Below, piece after piece: positions 49,496 through 60,391 of a stretch of 64,000 bases of DNA. The notes beneath the pieces are model-generated. The model had not been told where the DNA came from, did no database searches, and saw nothing but the letters and a program-made list of their open reading frames with translations. The translations under genes and the position numbers were made by a program. Position 1 is the first letter of the stretch. Every line of letters starts with the position of its first letter. Source of the stretch: Ipomoea triloba (taxonomy: Eukaryota > Streptophyta > Magnoliopsida > Solanales > Convolvulaceae); assembly GCF_003576645.1 (NCBI RefSeq), contig NC_044923.1, forward strand, positions 12,089,993-12,153,992, read 5' to 3'.

Positions 49496-49915
49496 TTGAG
49501 TTGGGTTGAGATAGCCTAAAGTTCTAATGATCTTCGGATCGCCTTTGAGTGTGGCAGTCTGCCTGCCTTTGAGTTGGGTTGAGATAACCCAAAGTTCTAA
49601 TGATCTTCGGATCGCCTTTGAGTTGGGTTGAGATAACCCAAAGTTCTAATGATCTTCGGATCGCCTTTGAGTTGGGTTGAGATAACCCAAAGTTCTAATG
49701 ATCTTCGGATCGCCTTTGAGTTGGGTTGACATAATCCAAAGTTCTAATGATCTTCGGATCGCCTTTGAGTTGGGTTGAGATAACCCAAAGTTCTAATGAT
49801 CTTCGGATCGCCTTTGAGTTGGGTTGAGATGACCCAAAGTTCTAATGATCTTCGGATCGCCTTTGAGTTGGGTTGACATAATCCAAAGTTCTAATGATCT
49901 TCGGATCGCCTTCGA
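49496..49915 (+). repeat. 49-bp tandem array inside the LARD-like element
   Basis: About eight copies of a 49-bp unit containing ttgggttgagataacccaa, a 7-bp-stem hairpin, plus gatcttcggatcg. The first copy is separated from the rest by a segment carrying the ggcagtctgcctgcc palindrome. Confidence 0.93.
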
Positions 49916-50054
49916 GTTTGGCAGTCTATCTGCCTTTGCTTACAAATGAGTAATGAGGCAGCCTAACTACATGAGCATGAGATTGATTGCTTATAATGAG
50001 TAACTGAGGCAGTCTAATTGCATGAGCATGAGATTGATTGCTCTAGAGACTGAG

Positions 50055-51750
50055 GGACTCGGAACCGTGCCTCCCTGAAAAGGGAGTGCAAAAAGAAGTT
50101 ATAAGGTCGATGTGTTTTGGTTGGGCCGGAGTCCTAAAAAAGGAGTCGGCACTCGGTCAACCGTGCCTCCTTGAAAAAAGGAGTGTGAAAAAGGGGCTAT
50201 AAGGTAGTTTTGGTTGGACCGGAGTCCTGAAAAAGGAGTCGGCACTCGGTCAACCGTGCCTCCTTGAAAAAGGAGTGTGAAAAAGGGGCTATAAGGCAGT
50301 TGTTGTTTTGGTTGGACCGGAGTCCTGAAAAAGGAGTCGGCACTCGGTCAACCGTGCCTCCTTGAAAAAGGAGTGTGAAAAGGGGGCTATAAGGCAGTTG
50401 TTGTTTTGGTTGGACCGGAGTCCTGAAAAAGGAGTTGGCACTCGCTCAACCGTGCCTCCTTGAAAAAGGAGTGTGAAAAAGGGGCTATAAGGCAGTTGTT
50501 GTTTTGGTTGGACCGGAGTCCTGAAAAAGGAGTCGGCACTCGGTTAACCGTGCCTCCTTGAAAAAGGAGGGTGAAAAAGGGGCTATAAGGCAGTTGTTGT
50601 TTTGGTTGGACCGGAGTCCTGAAAAAGGAGTCGGCACTCGGTCAACCGTGCCTCCTTGAAAAAGGAGTGTGAAAAGGGGGCTATAAGGCAGTTGTTGTTT
50701 TGGTTGGACCGAAGTCCTGAAAAAGGAGTCGGCACTCGGTTAACCGTGCCTCCTTGAAAAAGGAGTGTGAAAAAGGGGCTATAAGGTAGTTGTTGTTTTG
50801 GTTGGACCGGAGTCCTGAAAAAGGAGTCGGCACTCGGTCAACCGTGCCTCCTTGAAAAAGGAGTGTGAAAAAGAAGTTATAAGGTTGGTGTTCTGGTTAG
50901 GCCGGGGTCCTAAAAATGGAGTCGGCACTCGGTCAACCGTGCCTCCTTGAAAAAGGAGTGTGAAAAAGGGGCTATAAGGCAGTTGTTGTTTTGGTTGGAC
51001 CGGAGTCCTGAAAAAGGAGTTGGCACTCGGTCAACCGTGCCTCCTTGAAAAAGGAGTGTGAAAAAGAAGTTATAAGGTTGGTGTTCTGGTTAGGCCGGGG
51101 TCCTAAAAATGGAGTCGGCACTCGGTCAACCGTGCTTCCTTGAAAAAAGGAGTGTGAAAAGGGGGCTATAAGGCAGTTGTTGTTTTGGTTAGACTGGAGT
51201 CCTGAAAAAGGAGTCGGCACTCGGTCAACCGTGCCTCCTTGAAAAAGGAGTGTGAAAAAGAGGCTATAAGGCAGTTGTTGTTTTGGTTGGACCGGAGTCT
51301 TGAAAAAGGAGTCGGCACTCGGTCAACCGTGCCTCCTTGAAAAAAGAAGTGTGAAAAAGGGGCTATAAGGCAGTTGTTGTTTTGGTTAGACTGGAGTCCT
51401 GAAAAAGGAGTCGGCACTCGGTCAACCGTGCCTCCTTGAAAAAGGAGTGTGAAAAAGAAGTTATAAGGTTGGTGTTCTGGTTAGGCCGGGGTCCTAAAAA
51501 TGGAGTCGGCACTCGGTCAACCGTGCCTCCTTGAAAAAGGAGTGTGAAAAAGAGGCTATAAGGCAGTTGTTGTTTTGGTTGGACCGGAGTCCTGAAAAAG
51601 GAGTCGGCACTCGGTCAATCGTGCCTCCTTGAAAAAAGAAGTGTAAAAAAAAGGGCTATAAGGCAGTTGTTGTTTTGGTTGGACCGGAGTCCTGAAAAAG
51701 GAGTCGGCACTCGGTCAACCGTGCTTCCTTGAAAAAAGGAGTGTGAAAAA
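50055..51750 (+). repeat. ~98-bp tandem array inside the LARD-like element
   Basis: About 17 copies of a ~98-bp unit. Each contains ggagtcctgaaaaaggagtc and the hairpin ctccttgaaaaaggag. Variant units (gttataaggttggtgttctgg) recur at 50874, 51068 and 51459, hinting at higher-order amplification. No spacers of CRISPR type occur. Confidence 0.95.
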
Positions 51751-51909
51751 TACGAAGTCATACAACGGTAGTCGGTATTAGTTGGCTAAAAGCTTGTTTA
51801 AGGAGTCGGCAAATTTTTTTTCGGAAGGCAGCTATTGAGTTGATTTTGAGGCGAAACGATATACTTTTCCGTGCCATACTTCGCGAGACACAGAAAAGTG
51901 AGGGACTGA

Positions 51910-52457
51910 TGATAGATACCTAGCATAGGCACTCGGTCGATGTTACTTAGCAAGCAGTCGGGCATAACTCTCGGACTAGCAGACCGTTCGGTTTCCTAGC
52001 ACCCCTCCATAACCCCTAATAATTACCTTATTAATCACCATTAATTACTCAATTATTTCCCATTCAGCACCCATTTAATCCTATTATAACCTACCCATTA
52101 TTATCCATAAATCCTAGTAAATTCACTATTAATTATCCATTTTCACTACTCAACGTCTACCACCTTTATACTATAAAACAAAGAAAGAAACGAGGAAGGG
52201 GGGGAGGAGTTTTCAACATGAGGAAAGGCTGACATTTTTTCTTGAGACTAGAAGACAGAAAAACAACATATGTACAAGTATTCTATCAATAAAATGAGTG
52301 AGTTTTGGCTTGGAACCGCCCAAAAAGGCCCGTGGTTTTCACCCTTTCGGTTTCCACGTCAAAATACGGTGTCTACTCTTGCTTTTGTTTATTGTTCCTG
52401 TAATTTTCCGGTAGTGTTGGCCCGCCGGCCGATCGCCTGAAGATCGGGAAACCATCA
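51910..52457 (+). repeat. 3' LTR of the LARD-like element
   Basis: Pairs with 45092-45639 and has the same length. The differences are mostly transitions. Confidence 0.93.
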
Positions 52458-52960
52458 GTATCGATTGCCTTGCATTGTTGGCCTCACGCCTAATATCAAG
52501 TGTGGCTATGAACTCGTTGGTTATGGGGGGATATGTTGGACCCCTCCATTCGAAAAGTCTCCCTAACTGAGGATGTTGAAGCAATCGGTACACCTCATCT
52601 TCGCATCCGAATTCATGTTGAAGCAATCGGTACACCTCATCTTCGCATCCGAATTCACGCAATATGTTTGGATCAAAGAACCTCCCTCAGCTTAAATGTT
52701 TTCTTTGGTAAACATCCACTAATGCTCGCTCCGCTGGTGACAAATTCCTTAAGGGGCTTTGTAATGCTCGCTCCGCTGGTGACAAATTCCTTAAGGGGCT
52801 TTGTACCCAATTCTTCCGGAACGACTTGTCGTGGAATCTCCTTCGGTTGTTGACGTTTAGAGGGTTGTACTCTTGTTCGTTGCCTACTAGATCCTGCATC
52901 ATCATGTTTACTTTCCTTTGCAAGCTCTTTAGTTCGACCCGTCCTATAAAATTTCAACAA
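52458..52960 (-). pseudogene. Athila-type retrotransposon ORF, N-terminal part
   Basis: Frames read RTKELAKESKHD and then RLFEWRGPTYPPITNEF, ATLDIRREANNARQ, which continues in sense into the segment at 45091 once the LARD-like element is removed. Two perfect 42-bp tandem duplications (52573-52656 and 52721-52804) interrupt the frame and may be assembly errors. Confidence 0.65.
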
Positions 52961-52996
52961 TTACCAATAATGCATAAAAACAATTGGTTAGTTGCA

Positions 52997-54531
52997 AATA
53001 CCAGCCAAGGTCCCTCGAGTTTGATGGTTTCGCCAACTATAGTCCTAAACTTTGATTTTGAATTTCATAGTCCTCCAAATTACAATTTTTTACCTTCTGC
53101 AGTCCTCCCGTTACAATGAGTCGTTTGCACCGTGATTTTCAGGGGTAAAATGGTAATCTTAATGAACCATGAGTTGCAGAAAAGATTAAAACGTTATTCT
53201 TTAACGCTCCTTGGAAATCATTTTAATGCACCAACTTTGGTAAATATATTTTCTATGATCTAAATTAAAAAAAAAATGCACACACTTGCAAGTAAGAAAG
53301 GGAAAGACAGCACATCTGTTAAAGAATAAAAGAGAGAATTGCAGCATGCAGTGATAGAAGAATATCAAAGAACTGTATCTTCACAGAATACCTAAAGAGG
53401 TTTACGATCTAAATTGAAAAATATTATTCAAAATTGTGACCAATGATCATTGGCTCCAAAAACTTAAAACTGCAAGAAGAGCTCAATATCAGATTAGATG
53501 CAAAAAATGAACCTAGCTAATTTGGTCAATCAAATGTCAAAAATTCATAAACTAATTGACGAACCCTTCTTCACCCAGTCCATCAAAATCTACTACTAAG
53601 AAATCATAATCAACAATGGGTATCTCCAAACAACAAGAAGAAGAAGCAAAAGTGGTATCTTGAACAGAAAACCTGGCATTCATATTCTCAAAATAAGTTT
53701 CCATAGAAGGATTCAAAGCCATATCCCCACTCTCAGTAGTTTCCTGCGGAGTAGAATCCCGCGGCAATCGCAAGTCCCGTCTCCATGGAAGAATTGCCCA
53801 ATCGCAAGTCCCGTATCCTACCCCGCTGGAGAATCTAAGCCCGTCGCGTCTTCGCCGGCAGTTGAAGATGTATCTCTGGTGAATATTTCTTCTTCTTCTT
53901 CTGGCACTGTTTCCGCCGTCGTCAATGAAGCGGCGGCGAAATTAGGGTCGGCGACGCACCCGGCGTCGGAGGGAGGGAAGTGAGTGGTAGCATATCCTTA
54001 TGCGAAGAAGCTTTCAAAGGATTTGGGAGTTGCCTTGAGAGGACTTTCCGGGAGTGGGCCTAGCAGAAGGATTGTTGCTAAGGATGTTGAAGCATCTGCA
54101 GTCGCTGCCGTTTTTGCTGCCGTGAGTGGCGGCGCCGGCAGTAGAGTTAGGGAAGACTGTGGAGTTCACTACTATGCACAACAGAATAATTGATTAGAGA
54201 AAGATAGCCAACCTTCAATAACAGTATTGAAGTTTAGCACAATATTCAACCGTAAAAGCTCAGTGGAGCGGACAATCGAGAGGGTAAAACCTGCAGTGTT
54301 CCGACGAAGGGGTATTTTTAAGGGGAAAACTCCTCTTCTACTGCGTCAGCGCCAAATAAACTAAGCAAAAGTATTATTTTACCCCTGAAAATCACGGTGC
54401 AAATAGCTCCTTGTAACGGGAGGACCGTAAGAAGGTCAAAAATTATAATTCGGAGGACTATGAAATTCAAAATCAAAGTTTAGGACTATAGCTGGCGAAA
54501 CCATCAAACTTGAGGGACCTTGGCTGGTATT
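52997..54531. mobile_element. TIR element carrying captured host exons (Pack-MULE-like)
   Basis: Inverted repeats of about 160 bp start AATACCAGCCAAGGTCCCTC at 52997 and end with its complement at 54531. A matching 9-bp target duplication is not found in the flanks, probably because the right flank is rearranged. The interior contains a plastid E2 gene fragment and possibly a second coding fragment (minus strand, 53773-53552, DYDFLVVDFDGLGEEG), which I do not recognise. Confidence 0.75.
53790..54190 (+). pseudogene. Captured fragment of plastid pyruvate dehydrogenase E2 (dihydrolipoamide acetyltransferase)
   Basis: The frame reads VSYPAGESKPVASSPAVED, an Ala/Ser-rich linker, then after an in-frame TGA (53981-53983) AYPYAKKLSKDLGVALRG, SGSGPSRRIVAKDVEA. 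The latter is the peripheral subunit-binding (E3-binding) domain of plastid E2 proteins. The lipoyl domain and the catalytic acetyltransferase domain are absent. The intact enzyme transfers acetyl groups to CoA in the plastid PDH complex; this piece cannot. Confidence 0.8.
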
Positions 54532-57255
54532 AACTCCTTCCAATATCACACTAATAATTTTTGCCTAAATTTGTTGTCAAAAATTATGAAATTTTGAAAA
54601 TAGGGGTTGGGATTTTTGAAAATTTCGTCATAGTTTCCCCTCTTTTTGGATCAATTCTCATCATGAAAATGTCAACAATAAAGTTCCAATATCACACACA
54701 TGCTCAATTTCAAGATGTAGCAATTCAATTCAAAAGTCAACAATGTCAATATAGAAGTCAATAATTCCAAAAAGTCAACTTCATCTTCTTCCCCAATTCA
54801 AGAGTTAGGGTTAAAGAATGAAAATGCAATTCAACAATGTAGCATGTGTAATATCAAATTGATGGTATATAAATGTTCTATAACAAGTTTCCACATCAAT
54901 TCAAGCATCAATTTCATCATAACATTAAGATATCAAGCAAACCCATTTGAATTTTCATGGTGTTCACACTAGAGTTCAATTGAATTCAATCTACCAATTT
55001 AATCATAAATAATGGAAGAAAGCAATGAAATAAAGTTCTATGATGCTTTTCTAACCATTATCAACAATCAAATCACACAAAATATTGCAAAATAATGCAA
55101 AATAATGTAGGATAGAATTTCATGAATATAATCTTCAAAACTAAAAAACAACCATTGGAATAGCTTCAAGAAGATGTTTTTACCTTGTGGTGATGTTCTA
55201 GCCTTTGTTTTGATCAAGAAAGGTGAAAAATAATCAACTTTTACTCAAACCTTGCTTAGGACTAGTGTTTTGGCGTGGAGGAGGAGAAGAAAATTGTGTT
55301 TGGGGGTGAAACATTCGTGGTTCGGCCGAGCATACTTGTTTACGCCACTTTGCTTCGTTTACGCGTCCTTCACGCGTGACTGGGCGCATGGATGGATACT
55401 GGAATCCATCCACGTGTCCTTCATGCGTCAATGACACGTGGACAGTCCAGTCCAGTATTTCCCTCCGGTTTTCGGTTTTTCCTTTCGCCTTTTGTTCAAT
55501 TTTGGCTCTCCTATAGCATTTTTCGACCATTAACCCTATAAATTAGTCTCCCAAAAACATATACCAACGAGAATACTAATAAAGCATTAAAAACAAAACA
55601 TAAAAACAACGTAAATTAATTATTAAAACCTTGGGTTGCCTCCCAAGCAGCGCCACGTTTTATGTCTCTGGCTAGACGCAACGTGTCTCCTTCTAACTCA
55701 ACCATATTTCTTTGTCGTGGTTTGAAAACATTTTGGAACCCATGTGTTCTTCCAAATTAACTTTTCATTCTTCCATCTCGGTTTGGTCTTGGTTTTTGCT
55801 TTGACCATGGCTTTCAACTCTTCATCTTTCTTTTCAACTCTTTCCTTTTCTTTTTTTCTCGGTTTGTTCATCAAATCTCAAGGCAATTTCTCCCGTGCTC
55901 ACATCAATTCGAGCATGGCATGTAGCTTAAAATGGTCTTCCAACTGTGCTCACATCAATTCGAGCATGGCATGTAGCTTAAAATGGTCTTCCAAGGATTA
56001 AAGAGCCAAAGGGCTCATCCCTTCACATTTCACAAACAATAAAGTCGACTGACACTAAAAATTCTCCTACTTTCACAAGCACGTCCTCCGCTAGACCTTT
56101 TGGATACCGCGTGGTTCCGTCGGCTAGGCGAAGTGTAAGCCTTGTCGGCTTTAAACTAGGTAAGTTTAATTGTTCAAACAGACTAGAGGGCATTAAAATG
56201 ATTGAAGCTCCAAGATCGGCGAGAGCATTTGGAAAGTCCATGTTCTTAACGGAAAGAGGAACTACCAAAGATCCCGGGTCACCCTTATTTATGGGGTAAC
56301 CCATAGTCATAAAAGCCGAAATCTCTTTGCTTAAACAAGCATAATCATCATAAGCTTCATTTCCAAATAATTCACGACATTTTTTATCATTGAAATTTTT
56401 TTGCATAAAAGCATTAAATGTACATTTTCTTGCCCTATCTTTTCATTTTGAGGTTTTGGATTCGTGCTTTTGCAACACGTCCTCCTTAGCTTGATCACAA
56501 GAGGTGATCTCCTCGTTCTTTCCTTCTTTATGGTCACAAGAGGTGATATTTCCTTCTTCTTTCTTCATTGGAATTTCACAAGAAGCATTTTCGATGTTCT
56601 TCTCAAGGCTTGGACTACAAGAGGTAGTCTTCTCTACTTCCTTCTTCATTCTTCATTTCTCCCAATTGCATATTCCACAAATTACATCCATTGGACCGCA
56701 TTCATTATGTTTCTCTTCAATTGCTTCCACAGCATTGACTCTTTCCTTAGGATTATTCTCCGTATTGCTTGAAAGTTGCCCGTAATGCCTTTCGGACATC
56801 ATTTTAAACATCTGGGATATTTGGTTTTCTATTGTCTTAAGAGTAGCCTTCGATTCCTGTCTTAAGTTTGAAATTTCTTATCTAATCTCCTGAGTAATCT
56901 CCTGCTTAAGATTGGCTCTATCGTTTTTCAATTCCATGATAGTTCTTGTGAGTCTTTCGTCGACCTCTCTTATGTCGTCCCTTCTTTGTTGTGCATAATC
57001 CAACTGAGAATTATAATTAGGCTTGTAATGAGTCATCTGGCCCCCATTCCCTTGAGTTGGGTCATAAGTAAGTCTACCCTTCTCGTTCTGCCCGTAGATG
57101 GGTTTATTGCCATAATTAAAATGTGCTCTTGTTTAACCATGACAGTTATATGTGGCAGTTTCGCGAGTTAGTAATCCTAATGGACTCAAAATCTTAATTT
57201 GTGATGAACGTAAGGGCTTATTAAACTGTACTCAGAATGTGGTGTACAAAGAAAT
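54513..57255 (-). mobile_element. Athila-type gag-protease block, reference copy
   Basis: On the minus strand, the gag C-terminus (YGQNEKGRLTYDPTQGNGG, a Glu/Lys-rich coiled segment near 56870-56640) leads into an aspartic protease domain at 56406-56023 (FPNALADLGASIILMP with DLGAS at the active site, LADGTTRYPKGLAEDVLVK), followed by LGRPF-ATCHARIDV. Stops interrupt it. No reverse transcriptase follows. The right TIR tip of the E2-carrying element (18 bases) is included in the block and reappears at 57256. Confidence 0.75.
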
Positions 57256-58958
57256 TTAGGGACCTTGGCTGGTATTAACTCCTTCCAATATCACACTAAT
57301 AATTTTTGCCTAAATTTGTTGTCAAAAATTATGAAATTTTGAAAATAGGGGTTGGGATTTTTGAAAATTTCGTCATAGTTTCCCCTCTTTTTGGATCAAT
57401 TCTCATCATGAAAATGTCAACAATAAAGTTCCAATATCACACACATGCTCAATTTCAAGATGTAGCAATTCAATTCAAAAGTCAACAATGTCAATATAGA
57501 AGTCAATAATTCCAAAAAGTCAACTTCATCTTCTTCCCCAATTCAAGAGTTAGGGTTAAAGTCAACTTCATCTTCTTCCCCAATTCAAGAGTTAGGGTTA
57601 AAGAATGAAAATGCAATTCAACAATGTAGCATGTGTAATATCAAATTGATGGTATATAAATGTTCTATAACAAGTTTCCACATCAATTCAAGCATCAATT
57701 TCATCATAACATTAAGATATCAAGCAAACCCATTTGAATTTTCATGGTGTTCACACTAGAGTTCAATTGAATTCAATCTACCAATTTAATCATAAATAAT
57801 GGAAGAAAGCAATGAAATAAAGTTCTATGATGCTTTTCTAACCATTATCAACAATCAAATCACACAAAATATTGCAAAATAATGCAAAATAATGTAGGAT
57901 AGAATTTCATGAATATAATCTTCAAAACTAAAAAACAACCATTGGAATAGCTTCAAGAAGATGTTTTTACCTTGTGGTGATGTTCTAGCCTTTGTTTTGA
58001 TCAAGAAAGGTGAAAAATAATCAACTTTTACTCAAACCTTGCTTAGGACTAGTGTTTTGGCGTGGAGGAGGAGAAGAAAATTGTGTTTGGGGGTGAAACA
58101 TTCGTGGTTCGGCCGAGCATACTTGTTTACGCCACTTTGCTTCGTTTACGCGTCCTTCACGCGTGACTGGGCGCATGGATGGATACTGGAATCCATCCAC
58201 GTGTCCTTCATGCGTCAATGACACGTGGACAGTCCAGTCCAGTATTTCCCTCCGGTTTTCGGTTTTTCCTTTCGCCTTTTGTTCAATTTTGGCTCTCCTA
58301 TAGCATTTTTCGACCATTAACCCTATAAATTAGTCTCCCAAAAACATATACCAACGAGAATACTAATAAAGCATTAAAAACAAAACATAAAAACAACGTA
58401 AATTAATTATTAAAACCTTGGGTTGCCTCCCAAGCAGCGCCACGTTTTATGTCTCTGGCTAGACGCAACGTGTCTCCTTCTAACTCAACCATATTTCTTT
58501 GTCGTGGTTTGAAAACATTTTGGAACCCATGTGTTCTTCCAAATTAACTTTTCATTCTTCCATCTCGGTTTGGTCTTGGTTTTTGCTTTGACCATGGCTT
58601 TCAACTCTTCATCTTTCTTTTCAACTCTTTCCTTTTCTTTTTTTCTCGGTTTGTTCATCAAATCTCAAGGCAATTTCTCCCGTGCTCACATCAATTCGAG
58701 CATGGCATGTAGCTTAAAATGGTCTTCCAACTGTGCTCACATCAATTCGAGCATGGCATGTAGCTTAAAATGGTCTTCCAAGGATTAAAGAGCCAAAGGG
58801 CTCATCCCTTCACATTTCACAAACAATAAAGTCGACTGACACTAAAAATTCTCCTACTTTCACAAGCACGTCCTCCGCTAGACCTTTTGGATACCGCGTG
58901 GTTCCGTCGGCTAGGCGAAGTGTAAGCCTTGTCGGCTTTAAACTAGGTAAGTTTAATT
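57256..58958 (-). repeat. Second copy of the Athila block
   Basis: Repeats 54513-56171 almost base for base, with one extra 42-bp duplication at 57519-57602. It ends at the single n at 58959. The tiny divergence suggests either recent duplication or assembly error. Confidence 0.85.
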
Positions 58959-58959
58959 N

Positions 58960-59331
58960 CTTTCTTTTCAACTCTTTCCTTTTCTTTTTTTCTCGGTTTG
59001 TCCATCAAATCTCAAGGCAATTTCTCCCGTGCTCACATCAATTCGAGCATGGCATGTAGCTTAAAATGGTCTTCCAACCGTGCTCACATCAATTCGAGCA
59101 TGGCATGTAGCTTAAAATGGTCTTCCAAGGATTAAAGAGCCAAAGGGCTCATCCCTTCACATTTCACAAACAATAAAGTCGACTGACACTAAAAATTCTC
59201 CTACTTTCACAAGCACGTCCTCCGCTAGACCTTTTGGATACCGCGTGGTTCCGTCGGCTAGGCGAAGTGTAAGCCTTGTCGGCTTTAAACTAGGTAAGTT
59301 TAATTGTTCAAACAGACTAGAGGGCATTAAA
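58960..59331 (-). repeat. Third, short copy of the Athila block
   Basis: Repeats the region around 55840-56198, including part of the protease, and stops at the 25-base N run (59332-59356). Confidence 0.85.
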
Positions 59332-59356
59332 NNNNNNNNNNNNNNNNNNNNNNNNN

Positions 59357-60390
59357 GTTCGGCCGAGCATACTTGTTTACGCCACTTTGCTTCGTTTACG
59401 CGTCCTTCACGCGTGACTGGGCGCATGGATGGATACTGGAATCCATCCACGTGTCCTTCATGCGTCAATGACACGTGGACAGTCCAGTCCAGTATTTCCC
59501 TCCGGTTTCGGTTTTTCCTTTCGCCTTTTGTTCAATTTTGGCTCTCCTATAGCATTTTTCGACCATTAACCCTATAAATTAGTCTCCCAAAACATATACC
59601 AACGAGAATACTAATAAAGCATTAAAACAAAACATAAAACAACGTAAATTAATTATTAAAACCTTGGGTTGCCTCCCAAGCAGCGCCACGTTTTATGTCT
59701 CTGGCTAGACGCAACGTGTCTCCTTCTAACTCAACCATATTTCTTTGTCGTGGTTTGAAAACATTTTGGAACCCATGTGTTCTTCAAATTAACTTTTCAT
59801 TCTTCCATCTCGGTTTGGTCTTGGTTTTTGCTTTGACCATGGCTTTCAACTCTTCATCTTCTTTTCAACTCTTTCCTTTTCTTTTTTTCTCGGTTTGTCA
59901 TCAAATCTCAAGGCAATTCTCCCGTGCTCACATCAATTCGAGCATGGCATGTAGCTTAAAATGTCACGTGCTCACATCAATTCGAGCATGGCTGTAGCTT
60001 AAAATGGTCTTCCAAGGATTAAAGAGCCAAAGGGCTCATCCCTTCACATTTCACAAACAATAAAGTCGACTGACACTAAAAATTCTCCTACTTTCACAAG
60101 CACGTCCTCCGCTAGACCTTTTGGATACCGCGTGGTTCCGTCGGCTAGGCGAAGTGTAAGCCTTGTCGGCTTTAAACTAGGTAAGTTTAATTGTTCAAAC
60201 AGACTAGAGGGCATTAAAATGATTGAAGCTCCAAGATCGGCTAGAGCATTTGGAAAGTCCATGTTCTTAACGGAAAGAGGAACTACCAAAGATCCCGGGT
60301 CACCCTTATTTACGGGGTAACCCATAGTCATAAAAGCCGAAATCTCTTTGCTTAAACAAGCATAATCATCATAAGCTTCATTTCCAAATA
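59357..60390 (-). repeat. Fourth copy of the Athila block
   Basis: Starts abruptly inside the block (gttcggccgagcatac, equal to 55320) and runs through the protease to the n at 60391. It differs from the reference mainly by lengths of homopolymer runs and small indels. Confidence 0.85.
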
Positions 60391-60391
60391 N

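Larger units (their letters stand above)
45092..52457 (+). mobile_element. Complete LTR retrotransposon without gag-pol (LARD-like), 7366 bp
   Basis: Two 548-bp LTRs (45092-45639 and 51910-52457), both TGATAGATACC to GAAACCATCA, are flanked by a 5-bp target duplication GTATC (45087-45091 and 52458-52462). The primer binding site tggcgccgtctgtggga lies one base after the 5' LTR, and a purine-rich agtgaggga precedes the 3' LTR. I count nine substitutions between the LTRs, about 1.6 percent, so insertion was fairly recent. The 6.3-kb interior has no protease, RT, RNase H or integrase frame. Only a 46-codon start (45752-45892, MTRANEIHREM) resembles a gag remnant. It must depend on proteins made elsewhere. 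Confidence 0.93.

Noticed and set aside
49496..51750. CRISPR-like appearance of regular repeats
   Set aside because: Units are directly tandem with no unique spacers, lie inside an LTR element, and the genome is a plant's.
52533..52853. Plus-strand open frame with internal repeats
   Set aside because: Antisense of the Athila ORF; the repeats are the 42-bp duplications.
56464..56785. Hydrophobic plus-strand frames, repeated at 61562
   Set aside because: Antisense of the Glu/Lys-rich gag segment; hydrophobicity is a reverse-strand effect.
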